A stretch of 64,000 nt of DNA from Bombus terrestris (Eukaryota; Arthropoda; Insecta; Hymenoptera; Apidae): positions 1,674,001-1,738,000 of the forward strand of contig NC_063269.1 in assembly GCF_910591885.1 (NCBI RefSeq), in the 5' to 3' direction. The translations under genes and the position numbers were made by a program. Positions within the stretch are counted from its first letter, which is position 1; each line of letters begins with the position of its first letter. Shown here in pieces: positions 41,301 to 49,258 of the stretch. Below the pieces are notes generated by a model. It searched no databases. It saw only the letters and a list, made by a program, of their open reading frames with translations, and was not told the DNA's origin.

Positions 41301-42952
41301 GAGTTGCAACTATTTCGCGTATTCTATCCGAGAAGAGACTGCAGTTAAAACAAAATCTTGTTTTTCAGAGAACTGAGGAGCGATCTGGAGCGGTGCGAGC
41401 CCCGAGTTCTGTCGCTTCAAGAGTCGGCTAATCAATTACTAGACGAGAAAGGCGAAACCAGAGCACGCCTACAGGAATTGCGACTCAGATTGCAGTCCCT
41501 TCGCCGACTGACTGGTATATACGCCTTGAAATTAGGGGCAGCTTTGGGAATGGACCCACGAGATATTGGACTCACAGCCGCAACTTCTTCTCTTGCTTCC
41601 CTCTCTCACGATGTAAGCTTCGTCTTATATCTTTCTCACTTTCCGTAATTGAATATTCAAAACGAAACAAAGTCCTTACTATAGAAGACTATTGATATTT
41701 AATTTCTGTAAAAACGAAGTAGCTTGTTAAAGAAATTTCCAGGGAACGTCGATACTCTGAGGCTACTTGCTGGAACTCGATGGTTCTCGCTTCTTAAATG
41801 TTAGACCTCAGTGTAGCTATATGTGCACTTACGTCGTAGGATCACGTTAATCGATACTTGAAACACGGGGCACGGATTGCAATAAAGATCCAACGAATAT
41901 CGAATACGAAATGATAGAACCATCTGAAACAGTTCTATGAATAGTTTATGTATGAAAGCATCGTTGATGATGTCTTTCATATCTTTTTCGATTGGATAAA
42001 AATAGATATGATGAAAGAATTAAACATGATTCTACGTTTTTTTCTTCGTAATTCATTTTAATTCGTAGTTTGTATTTTACACGATGAAGGCTGTCAATGA
42101 TATTTATCGCGTAGAATATACAAGGCAAATTAAAATATATATTCAAAAATTACGTAATGTTGTTCCTGGTTGGAATTTTATTATTCCATGCCCCGTGACA
42201 GTAGCATTCACACGCACAGTACCTTATTGTTTGTGTTTTCTTTTTTACTGTATTGTAGCTACTCGACGAAGCTGCCTCTGGAACCGCTCAGCCCCACGAC
42301 GCACCTGGCGCAAAGTATGTTTTCTTCATTTTCTGTTTGAAGTTCTGAGCTGTGTTCTCCAATACGATTTCTATGCATTTACATGTATGAATGCACATAA
42401 CCATAAGGTTACTTTAATATCTCGACATCGAACAGAAAACTTGGAGAACGTAAGCTCGGACAGATTTAACTTCCAATACTATTGGTGGCTGAAAAGATGA
42501 CTTGTGATCTTTTATGCTTCCCTTTTAATCTATAAATGACATAGACGGCACTATCTCAATGACAAAAATACGCGTACGCTATTTTTAAGATTACACTATA
42601 AATCAATGAAATCTGCATTGCTTTGACTAGTCAACTCTTCAGCCACGAACGATGGTCTGTTTAAATAAAGTATCATTTCCAAAACTCACGATTGAAATCA
42701 TAATAAATACGAAATAAACGCGCGTGTTCCAGTGGTGACGATGGCGAACGTACGGTATTATCTCGGGGATACCGTTTCCTGGGCCGAGTATTGCGAGTAT
42801 CCTTGCCGATCCAGGCGCTGATGCTGCTGCTCCTCGGCGTCGCCTCGTTGGTACCATCCGCCGAAGAAGACTACAACTGCATGCTGTCGAACAACCTCGC
42901 CAGAAGCTTCACGCCAATGGTCGTCTATCCGAACGGGCCACCTCCTATCTAA
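2..42952 (+). CDS. Msp300: Msp300 / nesprin (KASH-domain spectrin-repeat giant), 3' part of gene, 17 exons in window
   Basis: Nesprins sit in the outer nuclear membrane. Their C-terminal KASH peptide binds SUN proteins in the perinuclear space, while the long cytoplasmic rod connects nuclei to actin, microtubules or Z-discs. The exons join in frame as 2-11371, 12500-12604, 12757-13062, 13514-13648, 16032-21973, 22072-22768, 22957-23256, 23387-24343, 29808-30110, 33919-34176, 36992-39727, 40091-40275, 40410-40448, 40648-41154, 41369-41612, 42259-42314 and 42733-42952, about 8,119 residues. Every junction has AG acceptors and GT donors, except one GC donor at 34177. Order seen: disordered Lys/Glu-rich giant exon, short spectrin-like stretch, second disordered giant exon, about twenty spectrin-like helical repeats, one membrane span, KASH. 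The frame is open at base 2, so the gene begins upstream, where CH domains are expected from the family. The KASH end makes the identification near certain; calling it Msp300 rather than another nesprin rests on insect context and the giant exons. Confidence 0.96.
1864..4758 (+). repeat. Coding tandem repeat, 102 bp (34 aa) x about 28 copies, PEVK-like
   Basis: The unit reads roughly KVEDKPSKIEIQVEESKK, then QVEVSVKGEDSKPEKQ. Copies alternate between two kinds: one with IEIQVEESKKQ, one with IKTQVADSKKQ. One copy near 2644-2680 lacks four residues (12 bp), so the frame is kept. Third-base changes are few and are shared between distant units, which points to recent homogenisation. The content of Pro, Glu, Val and Lys resembles the elastic PEVK segment of titin; a spring-like role is inference. 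The periodic DNA also opens long antisense frames here, which are artefacts. Confidence 0.95.
9041..9500 (+). repeat. Short coding repeats (DEVKS type, then 11-residue TDKSETPKPE type)
   Basis: Within giant exon 1, a 15-bp unit encoding DEVKS/DEVKP is repeated about four times at 9053-9105. Further on, at about 9340-9490, there is a run of roughly 11-residue units such as DKSETPKPEI and DKSEVPKPET. Both keep the frame. They look like small slippage or duplication products in low-complexity coding DNA. Confidence 0.75.
11372..12499 (+). other. Msp300 intron 1 (with possible retained-intron tail and polyA signal)
   Basis: AT-rich intron. The reading frame of exon 1 runs on 43 codons into it and encodes a strongly hydrophobic end (FIMFLVVLVTVVLCEL and onward) before a stop at 11498-11500. 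A pyrimidine-rich tract with a (CT)n run lies at about 11586-11700. An AATAAA is at 12205-12210. No other gene is seen. Confidence 0.7.
12500..12604 (+). CDS. Msp300: Msp300 exon 2 (35 codons, spectrin-like helix)
   Basis: Acceptor TTACAG, donor ACG/GTGAGA, phase 0 on both sides. It encodes a helical stretch beginning DIIQERLMVLQLSLSNLKG, the first spectrin-like segment after the disordered exon. A longer open frame passes through on another phase and is a shadow. Confidence 0.88.
12757..13062 (+). CDS. Msp300: Msp300 exon 3 (102 codons, spectrin-like repeat)
   Basis: Acceptor TTTCAG, donor AAG/GTGCGT, phase 0 on both sides. The helices are rich in Leu, Glu and Gln (NLITELQGYDQEVGHLEEEL at the start). 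The segment FLDETDSWLKNIVAGM carries the Trp typical of spectrin-repeat helix A. Confidence 0.92.
13514..13648 (+). CDS. Msp300: Msp300 exon 4 (45 codons, spectrin-like helices)
   Basis: Acceptor GGACAG, donor CAG/GTATCC, phase 0 on both sides. It begins ALQDELSSHAQRVSELESLP and ends RLQQRQQ, a coiled-coil continuation of exon 3. The intron between exons 3 and 4 (13063-13513) shows nothing further. Confidence 0.9.
13649..16031 (+). other. Msp300 intron 4
   Basis: About 2.4 kb of AT-rich DNA with TA-rich simple sequence (for example 13985-14000) and no supportable coding exon. A short AG...GT interval at 15960-15994 resembles an exon but would leave a 38-bp intron, so it was not called. Confidence 0.6.
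16032..21973 (+). CDS. Msp300: Msp300 giant exon 5: second disordered region with Gln-Thr motif array
   Basis: This is 5,942 bp, 1,980 codons plus two bases, acceptor TTCCAG, donor ACAG/GTAAGA (phase 2). The first in-frame ATG is at 16131, but the frame is open from the acceptor, so this is an internal exon. Early on (16561-17130) is a less charged island with DPDGTIETTTK-like beta-prone sequence and the paired basic strings RKLRRTTMTS and RRVIRKTRRIIRKVTIVD. The middle has two poly-Lys clusters (18919-18962 and 19060-19094) and then about 21 Gln-Thr motifs (19136-20320). The last 170 residues turn helical and Trp-containing (ISTWLETIEYRIFLSK), the start of the main spectrin-repeat rod. Short SYSDITKKN and TYADIISESSK motifs lie at about 20911-20940 and 21255-21290. 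Confidence 0.95.
19136..20320 (+). other. Array of about 21 Gln-Thr short linear motifs, candidate LC8 (dynein light chain) docking sites
   Basis: In-frame QT dipeptides preceded by Thr, Ala, Met, Val, Ile or Ser and often followed by Ser-Pro occur near 19144, 19221, 19288, 19364, 19399, 19453, 19534, 19578, 19644, 19680, 19720, 19755, 19806, 19852, 19946, 20002, 20040, 20098, 20143, 20265 and 20314. Examples are ADTQTVPQ, AEMQTSPL, ISTQT-type and GIATQTVTPE. The LC8 family (Drosophila Cut up) binds disordered strands whose core is TQT; other nesprin-independent scaffolds use tandem arrays with similar spacing. The motif regularity is seen; binding is inferred. Confidence 0.6.
22072..22768 (+). 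CDS. Msp300: Msp300 exon 6 (spectrin repeats)
   Basis: Acceptor TTAATAG; one base completes the Arg codon left by exon 5. Donor CAG/GTAAAT, phase 0. It encodes 232 residues of heptad-like helices, about two spectrin repeats, with typical helix-A Trp residues (KWKLQELDKLENMNRCHMWK; SRWILLEQGVKEERGW). Confidence 0.94.
22957..23256 (+). CDS. Msp300: Msp300 exon 7 (100 codons, spectrin repeat)
   Basis: Acceptor TTCTAG, donor TGG/GTAAGT, phase 0 on both sides. It starts SLAMDVATHHARLIQLLNVA and includes FRESWCNQEALMNRLENWM, a clear spectrin-repeat linker and helix A. Confidence 0.93.
23387..24343 (+). CDS. Msp300: Msp300 exon 8 (319 codons, about three spectrin repeats)
   Basis: Acceptor TATTAG, donor GAG/GTAAGT, phase 0 on both sides. 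It encodes amphipathic helices throughout, for example LLKNRLALWRRFEKQLEMV near the end. The frame runs past the donor for about 30 codons to a stop, which is intron sequence. Confidence 0.94.
24344..29807 (+). other. Msp300 intron 8 (5.5 kb)
   Basis: Mostly AT-rich. A CpG-rich patch at about 25160-25400 could be a regulatory element or internal promoter, but no start exon joining in the needed phase 0 was found after it. Small open frames at 28300-28466 and 28748-28987 were considered and not called. No transposon ends were recognised. Confidence 0.55.
29808..30110 (+). CDS. Msp300: Msp300 exon 9 (101 codons, spectrin repeat)
   Basis: Acceptor ATTGCAG, donor AAG/GTACGC, phase 0 on both sides. 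It is notably GC-rich for this gene. It encodes GLSGDLGAREVLIGELREAA at the start and the Trp-bearing helix CRLWQQYKDSSAAVKAWVDT, ending PPEEAVKHIK. Confidence 0.93.
30111..31199 (+). other. Msp300 intron 9, first part
   Basis: AT-rich intron DNA without a supportable gene or repeat. It leads into the CpG-rich internal promoter candidate downstream. Confidence 0.6.
31200..31934 (+). promoter_or_regulatory. Candidate internal promoter and 5' UTR for a short KASH nesprin
   Basis: This intronic stretch is clearly richer in C, G and CpG than the flanking intron, especially 31330-31560 and 31680-31880. It ends directly at a start exon with an in-frame stop (TGA 31917-31919) ahead of its ATG. A small upstream frame, ATG near 31909, reads MNSDLN and stops before the main ATG. 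No clear TATA box was picked out, as is usual for CpG-rich insect promoters. The transcription start is not resolved. Confidence 0.5.
31935..31958 (+). CDS. Msp300: Alternative first coding exon of Msp300 short isoform (MCTPEEIK)
   Basis: ATG TGC ACA CCC GAG GAG ATA AAG is followed at once by donor GTACGA, phase 0. Spliced to the next acceptor at 33919 it gives MCTPEEIK-ICEETMAEHKER. This mimics the end of exon 9 (PPEEAVKHIK), which normally precedes ICEE. The resulting protein would be about 1,422 residues: spectrin repeats plus KASH, without either disordered exon. The in-frame stop just upstream rules out an internal exon reading. Support is from sequence logic only. Confidence 0.6.
31959..33918 (+). 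other. Msp300 intron between the alternative start exon and exon 10
   Basis: AT-rich intron of about 2 kb. Scattered short frames, no recognised gene or mobile element. Confidence 0.6.
33919..34176 (+). CDS. Msp300: Msp300 exon 10 (86 codons, spectrin repeat), ends at a GC donor
   Basis: Acceptor TTGACAG. The frame ends cleanly at CAACAG/GCAAGT: the donor is GC rather than GT but otherwise fits the U1 consensus, as known for GC-AG introns. It encodes ICEETMAEHKERLAELQGLV at the start and FLDSVQQ at the end, phase 0, joining exon 11 (SLTSVSQGES). A weaker alternative, TAC/GTAATC, 18 bp downstream, would add six in-frame residues. Confidence 0.88.
34177..36991 (+). other. Msp300 intron 10 (2.8 kb)
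   Basis: AT-rich with two CpG-rich patches, 35560-35780 and 36055-36528. In both patches several frames on both strands stay open because stops are rare in GC-rich DNA. No frame looks conserved or is bounded by usable splice sites. They may be regulatory. Confidence 0.5.
36992..39727 (+). CDS. Msp300: Msp300 exon 11 (912 codons, about eight spectrin repeats)
   Basis: Acceptor TTTTGCAG, donor ATC/GTAAGT, phase 0 on both sides. The largest spectrin-repeat exon in the window. Regularly spaced helix-A Trp residues mark the repeats, for example VEVLQRWQNVFRETFQ, RLAAWDRYKSDQTKLLSWL, RCDLYDRWKDRSARLLTWID, CDAWKTSF and DKWQTLKPRTNAILLAL. The open frame extends upstream into the intron, which is a shadow. 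Confidence 0.96.
39728..40090 (+). other. Msp300 intron 11
   Basis: 363 bp of AT-rich intron; nothing else seen. Confidence 0.7.
40091..40275 (+). CDS. Msp300: Msp300 exon 12 (spectrin-like, phase 0 to 2)
   Basis: Acceptor TTTAACAG, donor CTCAG/GTAGGA. It encodes SKLIGSCQSSIELVRHLHGL and ends RTREQQIREL plus two bases. The two leftover bases are completed either by the microexon at 40410 (Arg) or directly by the exon at 40648 (Ser). Confidence 0.9.
40410..40448 (+). CDS. Msp300: Msp300 39-bp cassette microexon
   Basis: Acceptor CGCGCAG, donor GATCA/GTGAGT (a strong donor). 39 bp is 13 codons and both ends are in the same phase, so inclusion or skipping keeps the frame. Inclusion adds RSPNSDVYTFPCDH across the junctions. 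It places Cys and His ahead of the Cys-x2-Cys encoded at the start of the next exon. Confidence 0.68.
40648..41154 (+). CDS. Msp300: Msp300 exon 14 (spectrin repeat, Cys-x2-Cys at its start)
   Basis: Acceptor ATTACAG, donor TTCAG/GTATGT, phase 2. It begins DNGRLTCPLCSRRNWAQLEN and continues through DLWRLEKWLEFAEG, a typical Trp-rich helix A, then LLTWLEKTEVSIRASEPVDL. The TCPLCSRRNW start is unusual within a spectrin rod. Confidence 0.93.
41369..41612 (+). CDS. Msp300: Msp300 exon 15 (last spectrin-like helices)
   Basis: Acceptor TTTTCAG; one base completes the Arg codon. Donor GAT/GTAAGC, phase 0. It encodes RELRSDLERCEPRVLSLQES and an Arg/Leu-rich helix, then a looser ALGMDPRDIGLTAATSSL tail before the membrane anchor. 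Confidence 0.92.
41613..42258 (+). other. Msp300 intron 15
   Basis: 646 bp of intron, AT-rich, no other feature recognised. Confidence 0.65.
42259..42314 (+). CDS. Msp300: Msp300 exon 16 (56 bp linker exon)
   Basis: Acceptor TTGTAG, donor GCAAA/GTATGT, phase 0 to 2. It encodes LLDEAASGTAQPHDAPGA, a flexible linker. Its length is not a multiple of three. If it were skipped, exon 15 would join the KASH exon as TGG TGA and stop at once, so it gates production of the KASH anchor. Confidence 0.82.
42315..42732 (+). other. Msp300 intron 16
   Basis: 418 bp intron; nothing else seen. Confidence 0.65.
42733..42952 (+). CDS. Msp300: Msp300 terminal exon: transmembrane segment and KASH peptide
   Basis: Acceptor TTCCAG, stop TAA at 42950-42952. 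It encodes a basic neck (SRGYRFLGRVLRVSLP), one membrane span (IQALMLLLLGVASLV), then the lumenal KASH peptide EEDYNCMLSNNLARSF to GPPPI. The terminal PPP-x fits the SUN pocket. The Cys is 23 residues before the last one, the same place as the Cys of vertebrate KASH1/2 that forms a disulfide with SUN. Length and order match canonical KASH domains. Confidence 0.98.
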
Positions 42953-45900
42953 TGATAAAGAAACCTAATCTCGGACGCACCGATTTCGTAGGGCCCAGAA
43001 GAATGTTCAACCGAAATATTCAGAGAAGTCGCGGGAAGCGGAAACGCGAGATCGCGCACGATCTGCGTACATATGTACCTACTTAACTAGTCTGTCATAT
43101 GGCGATCCATTGATGCAATCGATAAAAGAGATCAACAATAGATCTGATTTTTTTCGTACGTCACAATTCTCTTCGAGATGGTCGAACGTTTAAGTAGAAC
43201 TACAATGTTCGACTATCTTGATGAGAAAAAAGAAAAAAATGGTCAGACACATTCTTCTATAGACGATGATTTTACACGTAATAGACTAATCTAGACTGAA
43301 AGGGCTCATGTTGAGATATACTAAACTGAAATCCAAATTCCTTGGCCTTAAATCTAATTGGATTAAAGCGTGTATAGCGCCTTTGATCTGACCACGTCCC
43401 AATGAAAGACTACGTTTAAAGACAGCACGAGCAACGATGTTTGCTATTCGAAAATTTAACGAATAATTCAGTTGTTCTTTCGTTGGATCTTTTTATTTGC
43501 CCTTAATATAAAATTCAATGATTTTCATTCGTTTATTCATCGTTGGTATTAAAGGTACAAATTTGTATATTCTCCGTTTGTATAAAATTTGTAATATAAT
43601 TGGATTTTCTCGTAGACAAACTTCAAATAACAAATTGTAATTTTTTTAAAACTTGATTTCTATCTCTCGCTTCTAAAATTGTATAGATTATATTGAAGTA
43701 ATACTTACGTTAAATACTATTTAACATATTGATGTCGACATACGTTAAAAATGTTACTTAACAAATATATTCCATGATAGCGTGATATTACATACAATAC
43801 CAGTTCGACTTTATTTTTTATACGTTGCATTTATAACTCGAAGGAAAGTAGGCAAAGAGCGAAGCTCGATTTTGTATATCGAGAACGAAACGTCCACTGA
43901 CCGATATTTCAGAGCGTGATCGCGGTTAACGCGATTAGTCATTGGTGCTAGCTCGACCGCTATAGAGAGAAACATAATAATTAATTATAATATATTATTA
44001 TCATCGAGGTGTTTTCCAATTGTTCTTCTTTCCGTTCTTTTTTCTACGATTTCTTAGAGTAAACAATGGATAAGGGAAAAAGCGAAGAAGGGAAGGATAG
44101 AATAAAAAGAAAAATGAAAAAAAAGACACAGACGTATCGCATAATAACCGAAATCGCATAATGAAATTACCAACGACACCTCGGACGAGGTGCAACTTTT
44201 TCGAACGAGAACGACACACTTTTGGATACGCACAAAAGGATCATGAGTTTATTATTCGAGGTACAAAATAAGAGAACGACTGTATTTAACGGCCCGCTAA
44301 TTTCGCTTCCTAATTTATCGATATCTTGCTTGCTGCGCGACCGAGCTTTGTTATGTATTTTTATAAGGACAGAGCTTTCCGAAGACGGTGTATGATCTGT
44401 CGATGTAATATAATTATAATAAATTAAAACCTATAGTGACTTCATTTTTTTCCTCCTTCTTTTACAAACACTATTTGTCTCCCGGTGGGGTTAATTCATT
44501 TTCAATGTCCAGAAAGAATTCTATGTTGTTGATCGTATACTATACAATTTTACTCATTCGCGAATAAAGCTTGCGAGGAAATTTACTATAGTGAAGAATT
44601 ATTTAACGATAAACATCTAATATCTGTATCCTCGCTTACCATGCAACTACATACATGACGTATATACGTAGGATTAACATCGATCGAGAGTCTATCAAAT
44701 CGAAAACATCGTCAATTTACAAAGAAACCTCTGCAAATACCGCAGAGATGCTATTATTCGTAGATAAAGACGTTGTACGCATCAATGCTTCTTCTTTGAA
44801 ATCACGGTCAATGAATAATTCCAAAAAAAACAAATAAAAAGGAAGAGAAAATGAAGAGAGAAACCAATAATAATAGCTATTGGTTCGTGTAAGGAATTAA
44901 TTTCTGCTCGAAAGAAGGAATAAAGTCATGTGCTTCGTGATTCATTAATGATTACATGATATTTATAACACGCATTTATTAACACTCCGATTATCACCTG
45001 ACTCACCTTGAACCAGCGACGAGTCTAAGTAAAAGAGCAAACATTCGCGATCACGTGTATCCTTCGCGTGAATTCAAGTGCAGTTTGTTCGAAGGCATCG
45101 CGGTAATTAAGAATGATCTCTGGGATGCAATTATCACGATTGAAAGAAAGCGCGAGTCTCGCGGGCGCCACAATTAACTTTATCAGTGGCGCCTGAAGAA
45201 GCGCCGTTAAAAGGAGCATAAATTGGAATATGAGCTCCGCTTAAGTCTGGTGTTGACGCTCTGCGTTAACTACCCTGCAGGTTCATTATACTCAAGACGC
45301 GTTTATACTGCAACAGAAATGGCTCAATCGTTTCGCAATGTCGTACAAATTTTTCTCTTCCAATGATAAGTAAAATACGCAACGTTATAGTGGTTTGAAA
45401 ATTCCTTTCGAAAAAACTTTCGAAAGTTTTTCAAGGCGAACAAGTCAAGTGACGTATTCGCGAGGCATTTATGATTTAAGGATCGAGTAGACTACGTACA
45501 GTCGCTTAAAATACTCGCCGTCTGTAAAAATTATTCCATATTTTCTCCATCGCGATTATGTATAGAAATAAGTAGACCTTAATCTCATTGGGCATCTTAT
45601 GCATACATACCTCGATCATTTGCAATCGCTTAAGTTAATGACATTTTGTTTGTAGAAGAAATAAGATGTCTAATGTTTTGTACCATTTAAAGAAATAAAT
45701 TATATACTGTGAATGATTTCCTTTAAACATTGACACCCTCGTCGATTATAGGTTTGGCTATACTTATTACTAAAAAAAATATTTTTAAATAATTACTATC
45801 ATCCTAATTTCAATTCCTTATTTTTCATTTATTTTACATATATAAATAGAAGAAAAAGGTCACAAAATAAATTAATAATCGGCATATCTCGTAAACTAAA

Positions 45901-46368
45901 TTATATCCTTATAATTATTTTGGACAATTTTGTCATTCTTGATACTAGTTTCTCTATCTCTCCTGTTTGCATATGTACCAACGTATACCTGTGTGTTATA
46001 ACAAGTTGCGGTCGAGATCAAGATAATTCTCGCTAGTCGCATATCTGCATCTAAGGATCAATCTAATGAAGTCCATCTGCAGCTGCGTCGAATGCTGACA
46101 GGCTCGGGAGAGAGAGAAAAATGCAAAAAAACTGGACAGCATTTTGCGAACACTATCATTCAGGTCGTGTCCAGTGATAACGAAGGCGGCGGCACCTTTA
46201 GTGTTAACGGAACGTTAGTTTACGTAAGAAGAGTTTTACACTTAGCTTACTTATCATTATACGACAAACGAACAGAAGCTGTTCAATCGTCGCATCCTCT
46301 GAGTCGTCTTAATCTTTGGTCGTCAGGTAGAAGAAACAATTGGATAAAATAAAATCCGAATAGTAGGT
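42953..46368 (+). other. Msp300 3' UTR and intergenic region
   Basis: AT-rich, no supportable coding gene. The 3' UTR probably reaches the AATAAA at 44418-44423. The stretch 46020-46360 is likely the promoter and 5' UTR of the next gene. It contains an 86-codon frame at 46092 that has no recognisable family. Confidence 0.6.
44418..44423 (+). terminator. Candidate polyadenylation signal of Msp300 (AATAAA)
   Basis: AATAAA about 1.47 kb past the stop codon, followed within 30 bp by a T-rich stretch. The first convincing polyA hexamer in the 3' flank that I noticed. Confidence 0.45.
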
Positions 46369-48553
46369 ATGTCGAATTTGGATGGAAGAAAAACAAAAAG
46401 CTTGAACGACATCCCTAAAGTGTTCAAACGGCGCGATCGCGATGAGTCGAAAATTTTATCGAAAGTTTCTTTGGAAAACGTAGCCAGCGAACGATTTAAG
46501 ACTTTAAATGTGAGAGGAGAGGACGCTTCTCCTATTACAGTTCCAAAGCTCGAAGTCATAGAGCAAAGTGACAACGATGAATCGAGTAACACCGAGGATG
46601 AAGCGAACGAAGAGAATAGATTGAAAAAGCCAGAAGTGCGGAAATTGGATGCCGAGGATAAAATAAAAAATACTTTTAAGGTAATTCCTTATTACATCTT
46701 CTGATTCCTGTTAGATTTTTTTATTTCATTCCTTTCCGGTCAGCTTGACTTTTCAAATGTAAGTTTGGAGAAACAGAAACGGATTCTATCGATAATTGAC
46801 AGTTTTCTGTCACTCATTCTAATTACTCCGATGACCATCAGTTTTTGGAGAGGGACATGGACCTTGATGGATATCCATGCAGATATGTAAGTTTATTTAT
46901 GCTCCGTCTAGACATACTTATTAACTATTGCGGTGATAAACGATGCGAAAAATCTATGAATAGATCGGAAGAACTGTTAGTAATTTTTGTCAATTAAAAC
47001 GATTCGCTGTAATAGTCTAAATGACGCGGAAATAAAATTGAAAGAAAAAATTACAATAAAGTACACGTATAGAATTATGATTTTGAAATGTTCTAAGGTT
47101 CCCGGAATTGTTCACCTTCTTCTTGGGTATTCTAGTACACACGTGTTTTGCGATTATGAGGGATTTTCTGCACGATCGTGTGCTCGATATATCAAAAAGG
47201 AAAACTTGCCTGAATAAAACCTTTTGCAAGATCGTCCAAATTGTATACACATACGTCTTCGGTATTTCCTGCAATATGCACTGGAGAGGTGCTTGGATCA
47301 TTTTCGACCACTTCTTCTATTACAATATTTGGTGAGATCGGTAACTCGTATTTTATTTGAAAAAAATAATTCTAAAAATCGTGTTCCGCAGATCAGTCTT
47401 TCAAATAGATAATTTTAAAATTAATTAACGAATAAAAGATAGTAACGGAGATAAAGATAGGTTAATAAAAAGAATGACATTATACATTTTAGATCTGTAC
47501 AGAAAAGGATAAAATAATTTATTTACATTTTAGAGGATCACATGGAGGATCACCTTATAGCTAGCAAATAGCTGGGATATATTGAGACGCGGCAAAAATA
47601 GTCTGTTAATCGTGTTTGATACTTTCATTTCCTATGCTAATCTTTATGTTCATCATGAACGCTTTTAAAGATAGTGAGCGTCTCGTGCAAGTAGAAATAT
47701 GATGATAAAGAGTAATGTCTCAAAACTGACTTAAAACATTAACGATAGCATGCCAATTTTCCAGATATAATTAATCAGAGCTATATTGTAACTTCTAATT
47801 ATTACGACTTATTTTTAAACCGTAACTATTTAATCCAACTTACTAGGTTGTTCCAAAAGTTATTTCTAGTTCTTATTACTACAAAACGGATCATACATAA
47901 TTCGATAAAATAATATAAAATTAAAAAATCTTGTGCAACTATTATTTTCTTCTAAAAAGAAACTAACTTTTGGGACAACCTAATATTTTTACAATAAAGC
48001 AATATTCCTGATTTCTTTTTATTAATACTCGTTAATTTTATCAATTTCCTTTAGGGTAACTGTAACCGCTACTTTGGCGCCAATGATAATTTTGGCGATC
48101 TTTCGATCAATTCGTAATGTTATAGCCATCCCTTCGGTGATCAACGTCGACATACTCACCTTCGTCTTTCGTTTTCCAACGAGGTATAAGATGGTAAGTT
48201 AATTAAAAATATATTTAAATTGTAGAATTATTGATATGTTTCGTGATAGGATACACGAAAAATCTAGCAATCGTTACACGTGTGTAAAGAAAATAGAAAA
48301 AATTGTAATAAATGACCAGTTATGTAAATAAAAATCTTGATGAGGAATCCGAATTGCAGAGATCTCACGATTTTTCTTGGCACTTTGGGAAATATTTCAA
48401 TCGCTGTTAGATACGGATATCAGTGTAAGAGTCGATGAGAAAAATAAATGTTCATCAAGAGTTCTATTTCACAGATTGTATATCTCCTCGCGAGAGGAGA
48501 CCTTATCAATTGGTAAAGTGATCGAACAAAATCTGCGATGCCGTATTACTTAA
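46369..48553 (+). CDS. Half-length Fuseless-family membrane protein (3' end unresolved)
   Basis: Exons 46369-46680, 46744-46886, 47098-47331 and 48055-48193 join in frame (276 residues). The start ATG follows an in-frame TAA at 46345. The first 104 residues are charged and cytosolic-looking. After them come about four hydrophobic helices with two copies of the family motif, WRGTW (46846-46860) and WRGAW (47282-47296), and the IFRSIRNV segment that matches IMRAIRNI in the neighbouring fuseless gene. The second half of the fold is missing. After the donor at 48194, the next acceptor is a tandem CAG/AG pair: using 48360 ends the protein at 48410 (RSHDFSWHFGKYFNRC), using 48362 runs to 48553 (63 codons starting ISRFFLALWEIF). 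An AATAAA lies at 48443-48448. Alternatively the phase-0 donor could splice to the fuseless exon at 55551. Function is unknown beyond family membership. Confidence 0.72.
47843..47983. mobile_element. Mariner-type MITE, 141 bp, with TA target duplication
   Basis: The left end CTAGGTTGTTCCAAAAGTT is matched by the reverse complement of the right end, TTAGGTTGTCCCAAAAGTT, with TA on both outer sides (47841-47842 and 47984-47985). There is no coding capacity. It sits in the last intron of the half-length Fuseless gene. The ends are of the Tc1/mariner kind. Confidence 0.85.
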
Positions 48554-49189
48554 GTATCGCAATCGATTGTCAAACGATTCTAAAGCCGAATTTTCATTGG
48601 GAATATTCCGTGAATATCATTCGTACGATTAGATTCGTGAATTGTAAGAATCGCGAAAATACATGTGAATAAAACAGGTATTTTAATTATTCAAATATAT
48701 AAGATGTGTTTGACTATTATATTAACGATGATAAATGATCTGATCTGATTCGATTCGATTATCTATTAACCGATCACATAACGATACGGAAAAATAAATC
48801 ATGATAATATGAAATTTACTATTAAAAAAATTACCCTACTTATCGGGTTTGTAGTAAGCTTTGTATCACAACGTACAATCTTTTAATATGGCGAGAGAAA
48901 GCTATTATTAGACTACAAGAGTTATCATGTTATCTGACAGGCACGTTATCTATTCATTGACGCCTCTGAATCGTGAAAATCGTGTGCATCTTCGTAAAAC
49001 GAAAGAGCTGCAACAAAGAATCTCACAGGCTTGAAATGGAGGAGTAAGACTTGTAATAATCGAGACAAAATATTATCAGCATGAAAGTTATTAAATACCG
49101 TCGACTAATGTTCTCGTTCAATTAACTTTAAACTGATATTATACGACTTAACTAAACACGAAGAGCAACGTTGGCTTTAACATCAGATC

Positions 49190-49258
49190 CTGATTCTTGT
49201 AGTTGAGAATATTGACAATATATATTATAAATATATGTATTGATAGTCCGAGAGCACC
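49190..49258. repeat. Remnant related to the GGTGCTCTC-ended MITE family
   Basis: The segment ATGTATTGATAGTCCGAGAG followed by CACCCA matches the right end of the element at 56567-56675 (GATAGTCTGAGCGCACCCT). The left end is not recognisable, so this looks like a decayed copy. Confidence 0.4.

Noticed and set aside
46092..46352. 86-codon frame before the half Fuseless gene
   Set aside because: No family; an in-frame stop separates it from the gene. More likely leader sequence.
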